Shown: one piece after another, positions 1 to 8,042 of the stretch | Numbering within the stretch: position 1 is the first letter of the stretch | Layout: each line of letters starts with the position of its first letter | NCBI RefSeq assembly: GCF_900101705.1 | Contig: NZ_FNAC01000019.1 | Coordinates: 17,019-81,018, forward strand | Source: Algoriphagus faecimaris | Lineage (GTDB): Bacteria > Bacteroidota > Bacteroidia > Cytophagales > Cyclobacteriaceae | Reading direction: 5' to 3' | Length of the DNA stretch: 64,000 nucleotides | Translations under genes and position numbers: made by a program | The notes under the pieces: generated by a model | Seen by the model: the letters and a program-made list of their open reading frames with translations, nothing else | Database searches by the model: none | Told to the model about the DNA's origin: nothing

Positions 1-1
1 C

Positions 2-628
2 GCTTCTTTCTTTGCGTACTTATCTGTTAACTTCAGTTCAACTAATATTAGAAGTAATCCAAAGGCAATCAACTCTGCCTTGTATGATATGATTCCTGAG
101 TCTGATTTCCGTAAAGGCCTTTGGGATCCTAATGCTTCCGATCCTGCTTTGAGAGATCCATTCATCGATGAGGTGACTTTGTCTTCTTTTGCTAAGATCG
201 ACTATATGAACAGAAAATTTGTCGCTCAGGCGAATGCTTCTTCTGTAGGAGATGTACCTTATATGAGAGCGGCTGAGATGTACTTGATCGAAGCGGAAGC
301 TTTGGCAAGAGCAGGTAATGATGGCCAAGCTGCACAAGCCTTGTTTAACCTGGTTTCTCAGCGTGATCCTGAGTACACGCTTTCTTCCAATACGGGATCT
401 GATTTGATCGAAGAAGTAATGGTGCAGCGAAGAATCGAACTTTGGGGTGAAGGTTTTAGATTCTATGATCTAAAGCGTTTGAACCTGCCATTGGACAGAA
501 CAGATGCTAACCACGTATCTACTGTCATCAACGGTAAATTCGAAGAGCCAGCTGGGTCAAACAACTGGTTGTTTAGAATTCCAATCTCTGAATTGAATGC
601 AAATGAGAATATGGTTCAAAACCCATAA
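2..628 (+). CDS. RagB/SusD-family nutrient uptake lipoprotein, C-terminal part
   Basis: The frame is open from base 2, so this is the last ~208 residues of a longer protein whose start lies outside the window. SusD-like proteins are surface lipoproteins that cap a SusC TonB-dependent porin and bind oligosaccharides or other polymers. Two family hallmarks are visible: a helix reading RAAEMYLIEAEALARAG and, near the C-terminus, RRIELWGEGFRFYDLKRL. The C-terminus ends with the usual RIPISELNANENMVQNP-type tail. By family habit a susC gene should lie just upstream. The substrate cannot be inferred. A hairpin terminator follows the stop, so this is the last gene of its operon. Confidence 0.9.
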   Translation, partial: ASFFAYLSVNFSSTNIRSNPKAINSALYDMIPESDFRKGLWDPNASDPALRDPFIDEVTLSSFAKIDYMNRKFVAQANASSVGDVPYMRAAEMYLIEAEALARAGNDGQAAQALFNLVSQRDPEYTLSSNTGSDLIEEVMVQRRIELWGEGFRFYDLKRLNLPLDRTDANHVSTVINGKFEEPAGSNNWLFRIPISELNANENMVQNP

Positions 629-652
629 TTTCAATCAAAAATAAATCTTTGA

Positions 653-681
653 AAAGTCCGGCTTTTAGTCGGACTTTTTTT
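653..681 (+). terminator. Rho-independent terminator of the susD operon
   Basis: An 8-bp perfect stem (AAAGTCCG at 653-660 and CGGACTTT at 670-677) with a 9-nt loop runs into a T tract, 25 bases after the susD stop codon. Confidence 0.85.
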
Positions 682-717
682 GTGCATGTATGGGTTTGGA
701 TGATCGATTCGCTATCT

Positions 718-749
718 TTTGATAGATTTCCGAACTCTTTCTACTTTTT
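718..749 (+). promoter_or_regulatory. Candidate Bacteroidota-type promoter of oxyR
   Basis: TTTG at 718-721 is followed after 20 nt by TACTTTTT at 742-749, a 7/8 match to the TAnnTTTG -7 element. The oxyR ATG is 30 nt downstream. Judged by eye only. Confidence 0.4.
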
Positions 750-779
750 ATAACTTAGTCTTTTAATTGCAATTTCACT

Positions 780-1712
780 ATGACCATACAGCAACTGGAA
801 TATTTGATAGCGGTGGATAAGCATCGTCACTTTGGCCAAGCAGCCGAGTCTTGCTTTGTCACCCAGCCTACACTCAGTGCGCAATTGAGCAAGTTGGAAA
901 GGGAACTAGGAGTGATTCTTTTTGATCGGAGCAAAATGCCAGTAATTCCTACTGAAATCGGGGTTCAGATTATTGCCCAAGCCAAGAGGGTGGTTTCTGA
1001 AAGCCGGGGTGTCATGGAATTGGTGGCACAATTAAAAGGGGATATTTCCGGGGTGATCAAACTGGCCATTATTCCCACTTTGGCCCCTTACCTACTTCAC
1101 CTGTTTATTCGGAGATTTTTAGAAAAATATCCTAATGTCAAGCTGGAAGTACAGGAAATGATCACGGAGGAGATTGTGAGGAAGCTTAAAAATGATGAAT
1201 TGGATTTGGGAATAGTGGTCACTCCTTTGGGTGAAAATGGGATCGTAGAAAAGCCCATGTTTTACGAAAAATTTTATGCCTACTTATCCAAAGATCATCC
1301 ACTACTTTCTCAAAAAGAGATCAAAGCAGATCAAATCAAATCCGAGGAACTTTGGATTCTGCAGCAGGGGCATTGTTTCAGAGATCAGGTCATTAACTTT
1401 TGTGATCAGACGAGTAGCGGACATGCCAATTTCCATTATGAAAGTGGTTCATTGGAAGGACTTAGAAATATGGTCAATCGCTATAAGGGGATGACTATGC
1501 TGCCTGAATTGGCAACTCATGAGCTTTCTGAGGAAGAAAAAACCCGGCTTAGGCCCTTTGCGGGAGAGCCTCCAATCCGGGAAGTGAGTATTATTTTAAA
1601 CCGAAGTTTTTTAAAGCAAAAACTAGTGGAGTTGCTTTATACTGAAATCACGGCTACCATTCCTCAGGAGATGACCTCCAAGGCACATGGTAAGATAGTG
1701 AGGTTTAAATAA
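780..1712 (+). CDS. oxyR: LysR-family hydrogen-peroxide-sensing regulator OxyR
   Basis: 310-residue LysR-type regulator: winged helix-turn-helix in residues 1-60 and a periplasmic-binding-protein-like effector domain from about 90 to 295. The redox pair that defines OxyR is present as GHCFRDQVINFC, with cysteines at residues 199 and 208, the same numbers as in the E. coli protein. OxyR forms a disulfide between these on H2O2 exposure and activates peroxide-defence genes. The stop codon (1710-1712) directly abuts the stop of the convergent lipoprotein gene, leaving no intergenic base. No catalase or peroxidase gene lies alongside, so its targets are elsewhere; the sodA at 27 kb is a possible but unproven target. 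Confidence 0.9.
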   Translation: MTIQQLEYLIAVDKHRHFGQAAESCFVTQPTLSAQLSKLERELGVILFDRSKMPVIPTEIGVQIIAQAKRVVSESRGVMELVAQLKGDISGVIKLAIIPTLAPYLLHLFIRRFLEKYPNVKLEVQEMITEEIVRKLKNDELDLGIVVTPLGENGIVEKPMFYEKFYAYLSKDHPLLSQKEIKADQIKSEELWILQQGHCFRDQVINFCDQTSSGHANFHYESGSLEGLRNMVNRYKGMTMLPELATHELSEEEKTRLRPFAGEPPIREVSIILNRSFLKQKLVELLYTEITATIPQEMTSKAHGKIVRFK

Positions 1713-2195
1713 TTACTGTTTCTTCAGAATATACAAATCAGCTAAATTCCCACTGATCCGATTTCCATCCTGATCCAGATGCCAGATTTGATTTTCCCCG
1801 ACTTGATATTTTCCTGGAGATCCTTTAAGGCCGTCTAATTGGATAGACCGACCCTCCTTATCCCAGGAAAATTTTCCAGTGTATTCCTCTTCCAGAGCAT
1901 CGTTTTTACCCAAGTAGTTGGTTTTATAGGAATAGGTACCGTCTTGATTTAAGGTCAGTTCCGTTTCGATCCCTTCACAATCCGCACAGGGTAGTGTGCC
2001 TCTATAGGTACCGTCCCAGTCCAGCGAATTCATAGAATTGTCCGCTGGGCTTGGATTCATGGGGACATCTATCGTTTCGGGGAAGTCATCCATCGTCACG
2101 TTAGATTCATCCTCCCTTCCTTCCTTTTCAGAGGAGGAGCTACAGCTAACTTGAAGGAAGGAAATGGACAGAATTGCGAAAAGTATTTTTTTCAT
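1713..2195 (-). CDS. NlpE-like copper/envelope-stress lipoprotein
   Basis: 160-residue predicted lipoprotein. The signal peptide ends in a lipobox with Cys18 followed by a serine run. After an acidic spacer, residues 59-155 form one NlpE N-terminal-type barrel domain starting DWDGTYRGTLPCADCEG; the CxxC is Cys70/Cys73. NlpE homologues sit in the envelope and in E. coli relay surface and copper stress to Cpx, a system not expected here, so the role may differ. It lacks the second (OB-fold) domain of E. coli NlpE. It lies 3' to 3' with oxyR and is the downstream gene of the small cluster starting at 3347. Confidence 0.75.
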   Translation of the reverse strand: MKKILFAILSISFLQVSCSSSSEKEGREDESNVTMDDFPETIDVPMNPSPADNSMNSLDWDGTYRGTLPCADCEGIETELTLNQDGTYSYKTNYLGKNDALEEEYTGKFSWDKEGRSIQLDGLKGSPGKYQVGENQIWHLDQDGNRISGNLADLYILKKQ

Positions 2196-2216
2196 AGTTA
2201 TAAAGTTAAAAGGGTT

Positions 2217-2819
2217 TTATTCGGTAGATAAAGATAACTTTTTGTGACTGGCTTTATATCCTACTACTACTACAGTGGAAAGCTCTTTTTCTTTAAGCTC
2301 TCTGTAAAAAGCTCTATCTAGGTGTGCCAAGGTACGCTTATCTAATTCATCGTAAAGCCTCGCCCGTTCTAAATAATAGGAAGGAAAGTAGGGGTTTTTA
2401 GAAATTTTGCTGTTTAAATTTTTCAAGATTTTTAGCTCGGTATTAGGGAGATTGATTTGTTGGGAATTGCCGGAAGAAATTCTAAACTCCACATTTAAGA
2501 TCAACCCCTGACCATTATATTCCGATGTGATCAGGTCAGCTTTGTTTTCAACCTGCATTAGTTGGACTACTCGAATGACCTCTTCTGCGAGTTGTTCATC
2601 TCCTGCAAGTATTTCTGGAGTAGATGCTATTTTCCCTTCCGAATCAAAAGTAAGCAAAGCTGAAACTGCGCCTTGTACTTCATTACCTCTTAATTCCTTG
2701 GAGTAGTGGAGGTTTTTAGATAAAAATTCATTGAATTTTTGATTGACTTTTGCCTCCTGAGCTGTGGCGATCCCTATGAGAAAAAAGGTGGTAAATAAGG
2801 AAAGAAGTAAATTCTTCAT
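2217..2819 (-). CDS. Secreted TonB-C-like protein with SusC-like VVVVGY tail
   Basis: 200 residues with a signal peptide (residues 1-20, ending ATAQ). Residues ~28-112 have the shape of a TonB C-terminal domain: a short helix region, a G-x-V-x-G-A-V strand, a DSEGKI turn, then EEVIRVVQLM. There is no N-terminal transmembrane anchor or proline-rich linker, so it is not a full TonB. Residues 183-188 read VVVVGY, followed by a basic stretch, which resembles the segment that follows the carboxypeptidase-like domain in SusC proteins. Function unknown. Its stop is 22 bp from the start of the NlpE-like gene, so the two are probably cotranscribed. Confidence 0.55.
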   Translation of the reverse strand: MKNLLLSLFTTFFLIGIATAQEAKVNQKFNEFLSKNLHYSKELRGNEVQGAVSALLTFDSEGKIASTPEILAGDEQLAEEVIRVVQLMQVENKADLITSEYNGQGLILNVEFRISSGNSQQINLPNTELKILKNLNSKISKNPYFPSYYLERARLYDELDKRTLAHLDRAFYRELKEKELSTVVVVGYKASHKKLSLSTE

Positions 2820-2894
2820 CGCATTTTAAGTTAGTCAAGATAAAAATTAGTGAATCCAATTAAAAAAACCTTGTGATTTTTAAAATTTAACATT

Positions 2895-3347
2895 TCACAC
2901 CCCAAACTGTCTCAGGTGATGATCTAAGTGTTTATAAAACAAATTGCTCCATTCGGTGGCAGTCAGTGGACCAAAGGATAAAGATTCCTTTCCTTCAAAG
3001 TGATCCCGACCCAATTGCTGTGTGTGGTTCAGGTATTTGATTAATCTATCTTTTTCCTCTTCAAAATTTTTCCGCTCTTTGATCAAAAAAGCGGGTGCTG
3101 TGCGAAGATTCTTTTTATAAGGCACTTCATTGACAACGCCTTTTTTGACAAAAGTTTTAAGCAAAAAACGCATCAAAGCATTGGGCCTCTTGTGAATCTT
3201 GGTAAAAGCCATTTCGTAGGGGACGGAGCAGTGAGCGAGCATTTGATCTACGCTCATTTTTCCCCAAATGGCAGGACTATCGGATTTGAGCTGATTGATT
3301 CGCTCGACCAATTCGTCGGTGATTTTTGGATTGAAAATATCCTTCAT
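2895..3347 (-). CDS. DUF1569 (DinB-superfamily-like) protein
   Basis: 150-residue cytoplasmic protein matching the DUF1569 pattern: WGKMSVDQMLAHC near residue 28, and an FYKHLDHHLRQFG C-terminus rich in histidines. DUF1569 proteins have the four-helix fold of the DinB/YfiT superfamily, in which three histidines usually bind a divalent metal. The reaction is not known for this subgroup. There is no signal peptide. It is divergent from uppP and may start the short minus-strand cluster of three genes. Confidence 0.7.
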   Translation of the reverse strand: MKDIFNPKITDELVERINQLKSDSPAIWGKMSVDQMLAHCSVPYEMAFTKIHKRPNALMRFLLKTFVKKGVVNEVPYKKNLRTAPAFLIKERKNFEEEKDRLIKYLNHTQQLGRDHFEGKESLSFGPLTATEWSNLFYKHLDHHLRQFGV

Positions 3348-3489
3348 AATGCTGCAGGCTTGTTTTATCGAATTTATGATATAATTCAGGGTTTCTCTAT
3401 TTTTCTCCTAATTCAAAATTTATAGAAAATTAAGGTACGATTGTTAGGTTTACTTTTTTAATAATGCTGGTCAGACCCAATGGCTTTAT

Positions 3490-3497
3490 TATTTTTG
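3490..3497 (+). promoter_or_regulatory. -7 element of uppP
   Basis: TATTTTTG matches TAnnTTTG exactly, 21 nt before the uppP ATG. No convincing -33 TTTG was seen at the proper distance. Confidence 0.45.
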
Positions 3498-3518
3498 CCC
3501 TTCAAATAACCCATTGAC

Positions 3519-4301
3519 ATGACTTTATTTCAATCTATTATTATCGCCATAGTAGAAGGCCTGACTGAATTTTTACCCGTTTCCTCTACCGGACACATGA
3601 TTTTAGCCTCAGCGGCCATGGGTATTCATGAAGATGAATTTGTAAAAACCTTTGAGGTATTCATTCAGTTGGGAGCTATCCTCGCCATAGCCTTGATGTA
3701 TATCAAACGATTTTTCCGATCCTTGACAATTTATTATAAGTTGCTTGCGGCCTTTATTCCCACGGCTATTGTGGGGCTATTGGCGTATGATTTTATCAAA
3801 GGCTATCTTTTTAATCCGGTAGTGGTCTCTGTTTCCTTGATTTTGGGAGGGATTGTGCTGATTTTAATTGATAAAAAAGTAGTAAGTAAAAAGGCAACTC
3901 ATGTGGATGTAGAGGAGATCTCTTATAAAAATGCCTTCTTTATCGGCCTATTTCAGTGCCTTTCTATGGTACCGGGTACTTCTCGTGCCGCTGCTACGAT
4001 CATTGGCGGTGTATTCAATGGCTTGGATAAAAAGCAAGCGACAGAGTTTTCATTTTTATTAGCAGTGCCGACTATGATGGCAGCTGGAGGCTATGATCTA
4101 TTCAGGTCGGAGTTGGTATTTACTCAAGCACAAATAATGATGCTGGCTGTGGGGTCTGGCGTGGCTTTTATAGCTGCTTGGATAGCAGTTAAATTATTTT
4201 TGAAATATGTGTCTAGCCATGGTTTTACAGCATTTGGCTGGTACCGAATTGCCCTTGGAATTCTCTTCCTGATTTTTATGTGGGGCACAGATTTGGGGTG
4301 A
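3519..4301 (+). CDS. uppP: Undecaprenyl-diphosphatase UppP (BacA)
   Basis: 260-residue polytopic membrane enzyme that removes a phosphate from undecaprenyl diphosphate, recycling the lipid carrier for peptidoglycan and O-antigen synthesis; it can also give bacitracin resistance. The first catalytic motif is VEGLTEFLPVSSTGH, with Glu13, Glu17 and the SSTGH at 22-26. The second is PGTSR at 152-156, including the conserved Arg156; the residue after it is Ala rather than the commoner Ser. Hydrophobic segments fit 7-8 membrane helices and the length is normal for the family. It is monocistronic and followed by a strong shared terminator. Confidence 0.95.
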   Translation: MTLFQSIIIAIVEGLTEFLPVSSTGHMILASAAMGIHEDEFVKTFEVFIQLGAILAIALMYIKRFFRSLTIYYKLLAAFIPTAIVGLLAYDFIKGYLFNPVVVSVSLILGGIVLILIDKKVVSKKATHVDVEEISYKNAFFIGLFQCLSMVPGTSRAAATIIGGVFNGLDKKQATEFSFLLAVPTMMAAGGYDLFRSELVFTQAQIMMLAVGSGVAFIAAWIAVKLFLKYVSSHGFTAFGWYRIALGILFLIFMWGTDLG

Positions 4302-4353
4302 TTGTAAAATAGGAATTACAGAATTTCAATAAATTGTAGAGTCAATTTCACAA

Positions 4354-4387
4354 AAAACCCTCCTCAAAATTCACTGAGGAGGGTTTT
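4354..4387. terminator. Bidirectional terminator between uppP and the S9 peptidase gene
   Basis: A 13-bp perfect stem (4354-4366 with 4375-4387) whose arms end in an A run and a T run, so it can stop transcription from both convergent genes. Confidence 0.9.
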
Positions 4388-4411
4388 CTTATTTATTGAT
4401 TATGAGCCGAA

Positions 4412-6850
4412 TTACCTCGACGGTTCAATTTTATTTTTGTTTTTCACGTATTTATCCAGCCAGCTGTCCATTTCATACAAGGTGTGAAGAATAGATTCTT
4501 TGGCCGAATAGCCGTGACTCTCATGAGGAAGGAAAACCAATTTTGCCGTAGCACCATGACCTTTTAGGGCATTGTAATAGCGCTCTGACTGAATCGGGAA
4601 AGTCCCGGAGTTATTATCTGCTTCTCCATGAACCATCAAAATTGGAGTCTTCACTTTGTGAGCAAAGGAGAAAGGAGACATATTGAAGTAAACTTCAGGA
4701 GCTTCCCAATAGCTTCGCTGCTCATATTGGAATCCAAAAGGAGTCAATGTCCGGTTGTAAGCACCACTTCGGGCGATTCCCGCCGCAAACAAATCGGTGT
4801 GTGAAAGCAAGTTAGCGGTCATAAATGCTCCGTACGAGTGTCCACCGACGCCAATGCGATTTCGGTCACCGATGCCTAATTCGACAATGTGATCAATCGC
4901 CGCCTCGGCATTGGCTACCAATTGCTCGATAAAGTAATCGTTTGGCTCTTTGTCTCCTTCACCTACGATCGGCATCTCAGTCTGATCCATAATGGCGTAG
5001 CCTTGGGTCACCCAATAGATTGGAGAACCCCAGCTCAATCGGGTAAATCGATACTTCGACCCTCTTACCTGAGAAGCTATTTCGGCGGATTTGTATTCTC
5101 TAGGATAGGCCCACATCAATACAGGAAGTGGTGCGTCCTCCCCCGGTGTAAAGCCTTCTGGAGTATAAATCACCGCAGAAAGATCTAAACCGTCTTTACG
5201 CTTGTATTTTACCAATTGCTTGTTGATTCCTTTGATGGATTCATAGGGGTGAGTAAATGCGGTCACTTGCTGAGGAGCGATTCTTCTCTTGGTATTAACC
5301 AGCCAGTAATTGGGCTGTACATCAGTTCCTTCCTTAAGCGTGATAAATTCAGTTCCTTCCTCATCTAGTACCTTAACCACTCGCTCGTAGTATGGAGCTT
5401 GAGATCTCCAAAGGATGTTTTGTTCTTTCGTTTTGGTGTTGAAAGTAGAAAGGAAAGGCATACTGCCATCTGGGCTGCCTCCTTCGGAAGTCATGAAGAT
5501 TAAATCCCCTTTTCTTAGTAGGACATTTTCTCCTAGGTCATTTTCGGTATAGATTGGACTTCCTGGATCATTGTAAATGTCATCATAAGACCTGTCAATA
5601 AGTACTCTTTTTTCCTGAGAAGGATTGGAAGGATTGATAACTGAGCGGATTTCTCTTCGTGCACCAAACCATCGCTCATTCAAAATAGCAAAATCATCAG
5701 TAGACCAAGCTACTCCTGCAAATCGTAAGGAAGTAGTAGCCAGTTTTTGTTTGCTTCCGGAGAAAGGAGCTGTAAGCGTGTAGACGATTTCTCGCTCTTC
5801 CATATCGACTTTGCCATCTCCACCGTCTTGAGCCTCGACCCAATACAAAACAGCCGGTTTATCCGCTCTCCAATTGATACTTCTTGGGCCAGTCACTGTG
5901 GCATCAAAGCCCGTAGGTCTTACTTCATCCAGAGGAATTTGGGCGAAAGTTTTTACTTTCTGTCCATCTTTTGACCAGATCTCTACATCGTATGGAAAGC
6001 GTGAAGCAGGCACCAAATAGGAGAAAGGCTGCTTGATAATATCTACCAGAATATAAGATCCATCAGGTGATAGATCAAAAGATTTGATCATGGCTTTTGG
6101 GCCAATAGCTTTTTTGCTCCCGTCCAGATTTACCAGCATCAACTGCGTATCCATGAAATAAGCGAAAAGTTGCTCATCGTAAGGATTACTCAATAGATCT
6201 TGGTAGGTTCTTGATGGAGCTGCATCGCCACTAGTTTCCTGAATGACGGGACCTGCAGGTGCGGCAGGTTCCTTAGGGAAATCTCCACGCTGAGGATTGT
6301 TAGCTTTGATTAAGATCTGATTTTCAGGTGTCCACGTCATGACATTGCCCATGACATCGTTTAGCATTGGCTCGGTCAGCTTTTTTGCCTCAAAAGTAGC
6401 CATGTCTACTACCCACAAGCTGATTCCTGTCGCTTCGGTATTGGTAAAGGCCAGGTATTTCTCATCTGTTGATAGTGCAAATCCACCCATAGCAGGTTTT
6501 GAAGGTAGTCCTTTGATCTGGATTTCAACTCCGCTTTTGGTCATCCGGATTTTGATATTTTCGATCGATCGGCTTCTTGATGGTCCGGACGTGGCTGGAT
6601 TGATCCGCATTCCTGCGATTCTCAGTTCAGGCTGTGCAAGTTCCTCGATAGAAGGATTACCGGCACTTTCCAAAAGCATCATCCAATCTCCATTTTTGGA
6701 GAATCTGACAGAAGGGGTATTGGGAGCATTGACCAAATCCGCAATTGCCTTGGGCGGGGTTTGGTAGTTTTGGCCAAAAGCCGGCAATACTATAGCCGCC
6801 AAGAATAGCCAGAGTAGGGGTTGAAGTTTTCGTTTTAGGTTCATATTCAT
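4412..6850 (-). CDS. S9 family (S9D, glutamyl-endopeptidase-like) secreted serine peptidase
   Basis: 812 residues with a signal peptide ending near residue 27 (AFGQ). The N-terminal two thirds form a WD-like propeller; the C-terminal third is an alpha/beta hydrolase. The nucleophile lies in GGHSYGAF (Ser672); Asp745 (HGEADNNSG) and His779 (LPHESHGYS) complete a prolyl-oligopeptidase-type triad. The segment MWAYPREYKSA before the catalytic domain matches the S9D group, whose known member is the plant chloroplast glutamyl endopeptidase, so cleavage after Glu is plausible but inferred. Likely periplasmic or surface-located peptide degradation. Monocistronic. Confidence 0.85.
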   Translation of the reverse strand: MNMNLKRKLQPLLWLFLAAIVLPAFGQNYQTPPKAIADLVNAPNTPSVRFSKNGDWMMLLESAGNPSIEELAQPELRIAGMRINPATSGPSRSRSIENIKIRMTKSGVEIQIKGLPSKPAMGGFALSTDEKYLAFTNTEATGISLWVVDMATFEAKKLTEPMLNDVMGNVMTWTPENQILIKANNPQRGDFPKEPAAPAGPVIQETSGDAAPSRTYQDLLSNPYDEQLFAYFMDTQLMLVNLDGSKKAIGPKAMIKSFDLSPDGSYILVDIIKQPFSYLVPASRFPYDVEIWSKDGQKVKTFAQIPLDEVRPTGFDATVTGPRSINWRADKPAVLYWVEAQDGGDGKVDMEEREIVYTLTAPFSGSKQKLATTSLRFAGVAWSTDDFAILNERWFGARREIRSVINPSNPSQEKRVLIDRSYDDIYNDPGSPIYTENDLGENVLLRKGDLIFMTSEGGSPDGSMPFLSTFNTKTKEQNILWRSQAPYYERVVKVLDEEGTEFITLKEGTDVQPNYWLVNTKRRIAPQQVTAFTHPYESIKGINKQLVKYKRKDGLDLSAVIYTPEGFTPGEDAPLPVLMWAYPREYKSAEIASQVRGSKYRFTRLSWGSPIYWVTQGYAIMDQTEMPIVGEGDKEPNDYFIEQLVANAEAAIDHIVELGIGDRNRIGVGGHSYGAFMTANLLSHTDLFAAGIARSGAYNRTLTPFGFQYEQRSYWEAPEVYFNMSPFSFAHKVKTPILMVHGEADNNSGTFPIQSERYYNALKGHGATAKLVFLPHESHGYSAKESILHTLYEMDSWLDKYVKNKNKIEPSR

Positions 6851-7026
6851 TTTATGATTTTAACTCTCTAAAATACAGAAATGCCTTTGACTATTTAAAT
6901 AAATCTTCTTCAGTGGTCGATCTTGTGTTTTAATGATTCCACAGCGATAGGAGAAGGTTGCTAAGAATTGGAAATGGCGTTTTTTTGTAAGAAATATGTA
7001 CCTTGTTTTTACATAACCTTCACCCC

Positions 7027-7599
7027 ATGAGAAAATCTATCCTGTTCCTTTCTGCTCTCTTCCTGATGAGCGGTTCCTTGTTGGCTCAAGCCATAAAACC
7101 TACTATCGGACTCAATTTCACAGATGTAAAGTCTGCTGATGATATTTTAGAGGGAAATTCTAGCTGGCAAGTGGGCCTAAGTGTGGAATTTGGAGAAAAA
7201 ATGTACGTAGAGCCTGGCATATTCTTCATGTCCAGGAGTTATGCTTTTGGGGGCTCTTCTAGTCCTAATCTAAGCTTGGGTGATCCCGAATTTAAGGGAA
7301 TCCGAATTCCAGTTTCCCTGGGTGCTTATCTGATCGGAGATGAGTCTTCTACTTTTGCCTGGAGAGGATTTGTGGGACCTTCTGCATTTCTCTATACCGA
7401 TACAGGGGACTTCAATAAGGAGGATCTAAATTCCCCCGCTTGGGGAGTTTTTGCCGGGACGGGACTGAATATTTGGATTCTCTTTGTGGACTTGTCTTAT
7501 GAGTGGTCGGTTAATGATATATCTCCTGCTTTTGCTCAGATTGATTTTGGTCGTACCAATGGGTTCTTTACCCAAGCAGGCTTTAGATTGAAGCTTTAA
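7027..7599 (+). CDS. Outer-membrane beta-barrel (PorT-like) protein
   Basis: 190 residues. The ATG at 7027 is chosen because it begins a clean signal peptide (MRKSILFLSALFLMSG...LLAQ); a TTG eight codons upstream is less likely. The mature part has alternating hydrophobic strands, starts KPTIGLNFTD, has the WQVGLSVEFGEKMYVEPGI pattern and ends in TQAGFRLKL with a C-terminal hydrophobic strand, as in eight-stranded barrels of the outer-membrane-protein-beta-barrel (PorT-like) family. Specific role unknown; there is no informative partner, as the next gene is 443 bp away on the other strand. Confidence 0.7.
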   Translation: MRKSILFLSALFLMSGSLLAQAIKPTIGLNFTDVKSADDILEGNSSWQVGLSVEFGEKMYVEPGIFFMSRSYAFGGSSSPNLSLGDPEFKGIRIPVSLGAYLIGDESSTFAWRGFVGPSAFLYTDTGDFNKEDLNSPAWGVFAGTGLNIWILFVDLSYEWSVNDISPAFAQIDFGRTNGFFTQAGFRLKL

Positions 7600-7984
7600 A
7601 GATTCGCATAAACATTAACCTTAGAATTAAATGTCATTTTTCTATCTTTTAGAATGATTATCTGCAATTCTGCTTTAATTCTTATTGGTTTGATCCCTTA
7701 TTTTAAGGAAAAGGCTTTTCCCGGTTAGATTTTAATGAGCAATTTAGAATTGAAAATCGCTATCGTTTTTTCTCCCTTCCTACAAAACAAGAAGAAAGGA
7801 CACCGAGCGACGGTTGGTGAGCCAAGTCGAACCAAGTCAAGGTGGACATTAAGAAAATTTGGCTAATCGTGTTATTGCTGATATATATATTCCCTTTTTA
7901 TTAATCCATTCGATAGGAAAATGGATAACAGGTTTTTTGATTTAGAAATCAATTGGAGAACATCTAAAAGTAAAATTGACTACA
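7600..7984. other. Gene-free interval with a GC-richer island
   Basis: No open frame with coding character. Most is AT-rich, but about 7795-7855 is distinctly richer in G and C and contains an ACCG/CGGT mini-stem (7802-7805 with 7811-7814) and two direct copies of CCAAGTC (7822-7828 and 7832-7838). This could be an interspersed repeat or small RNA, or the remnant of a gene; nothing in the window repeats it. Confidence 0.3.
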
Positions 7985-7987
7985 AAA

Positions 7988-8023
7988 AACAAAGCCCGAC
8001 AGAGGTATCTGCCGGGCTTTGTT
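7988..8023 (-). terminator. Terminator of the GldJ/K-type gene
   Basis: An 11-bp outer stem (7988-7998 with 8013-8023) continued by an inner CAGA/TCTG pairing. On the minus strand the hairpin ends in a T run, 20 bases after the lipoprotein stop codon. Confidence 0.85.
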
Positions 8024-8042
8024 ATAGAATTCAAAAGGAAAA

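Noticed and set aside
6339..6767. Plus-strand open frame of 142 codons
   Set aside because: Antisense to the propeller part of the S9 peptidase; composition is that of a reverse frame.
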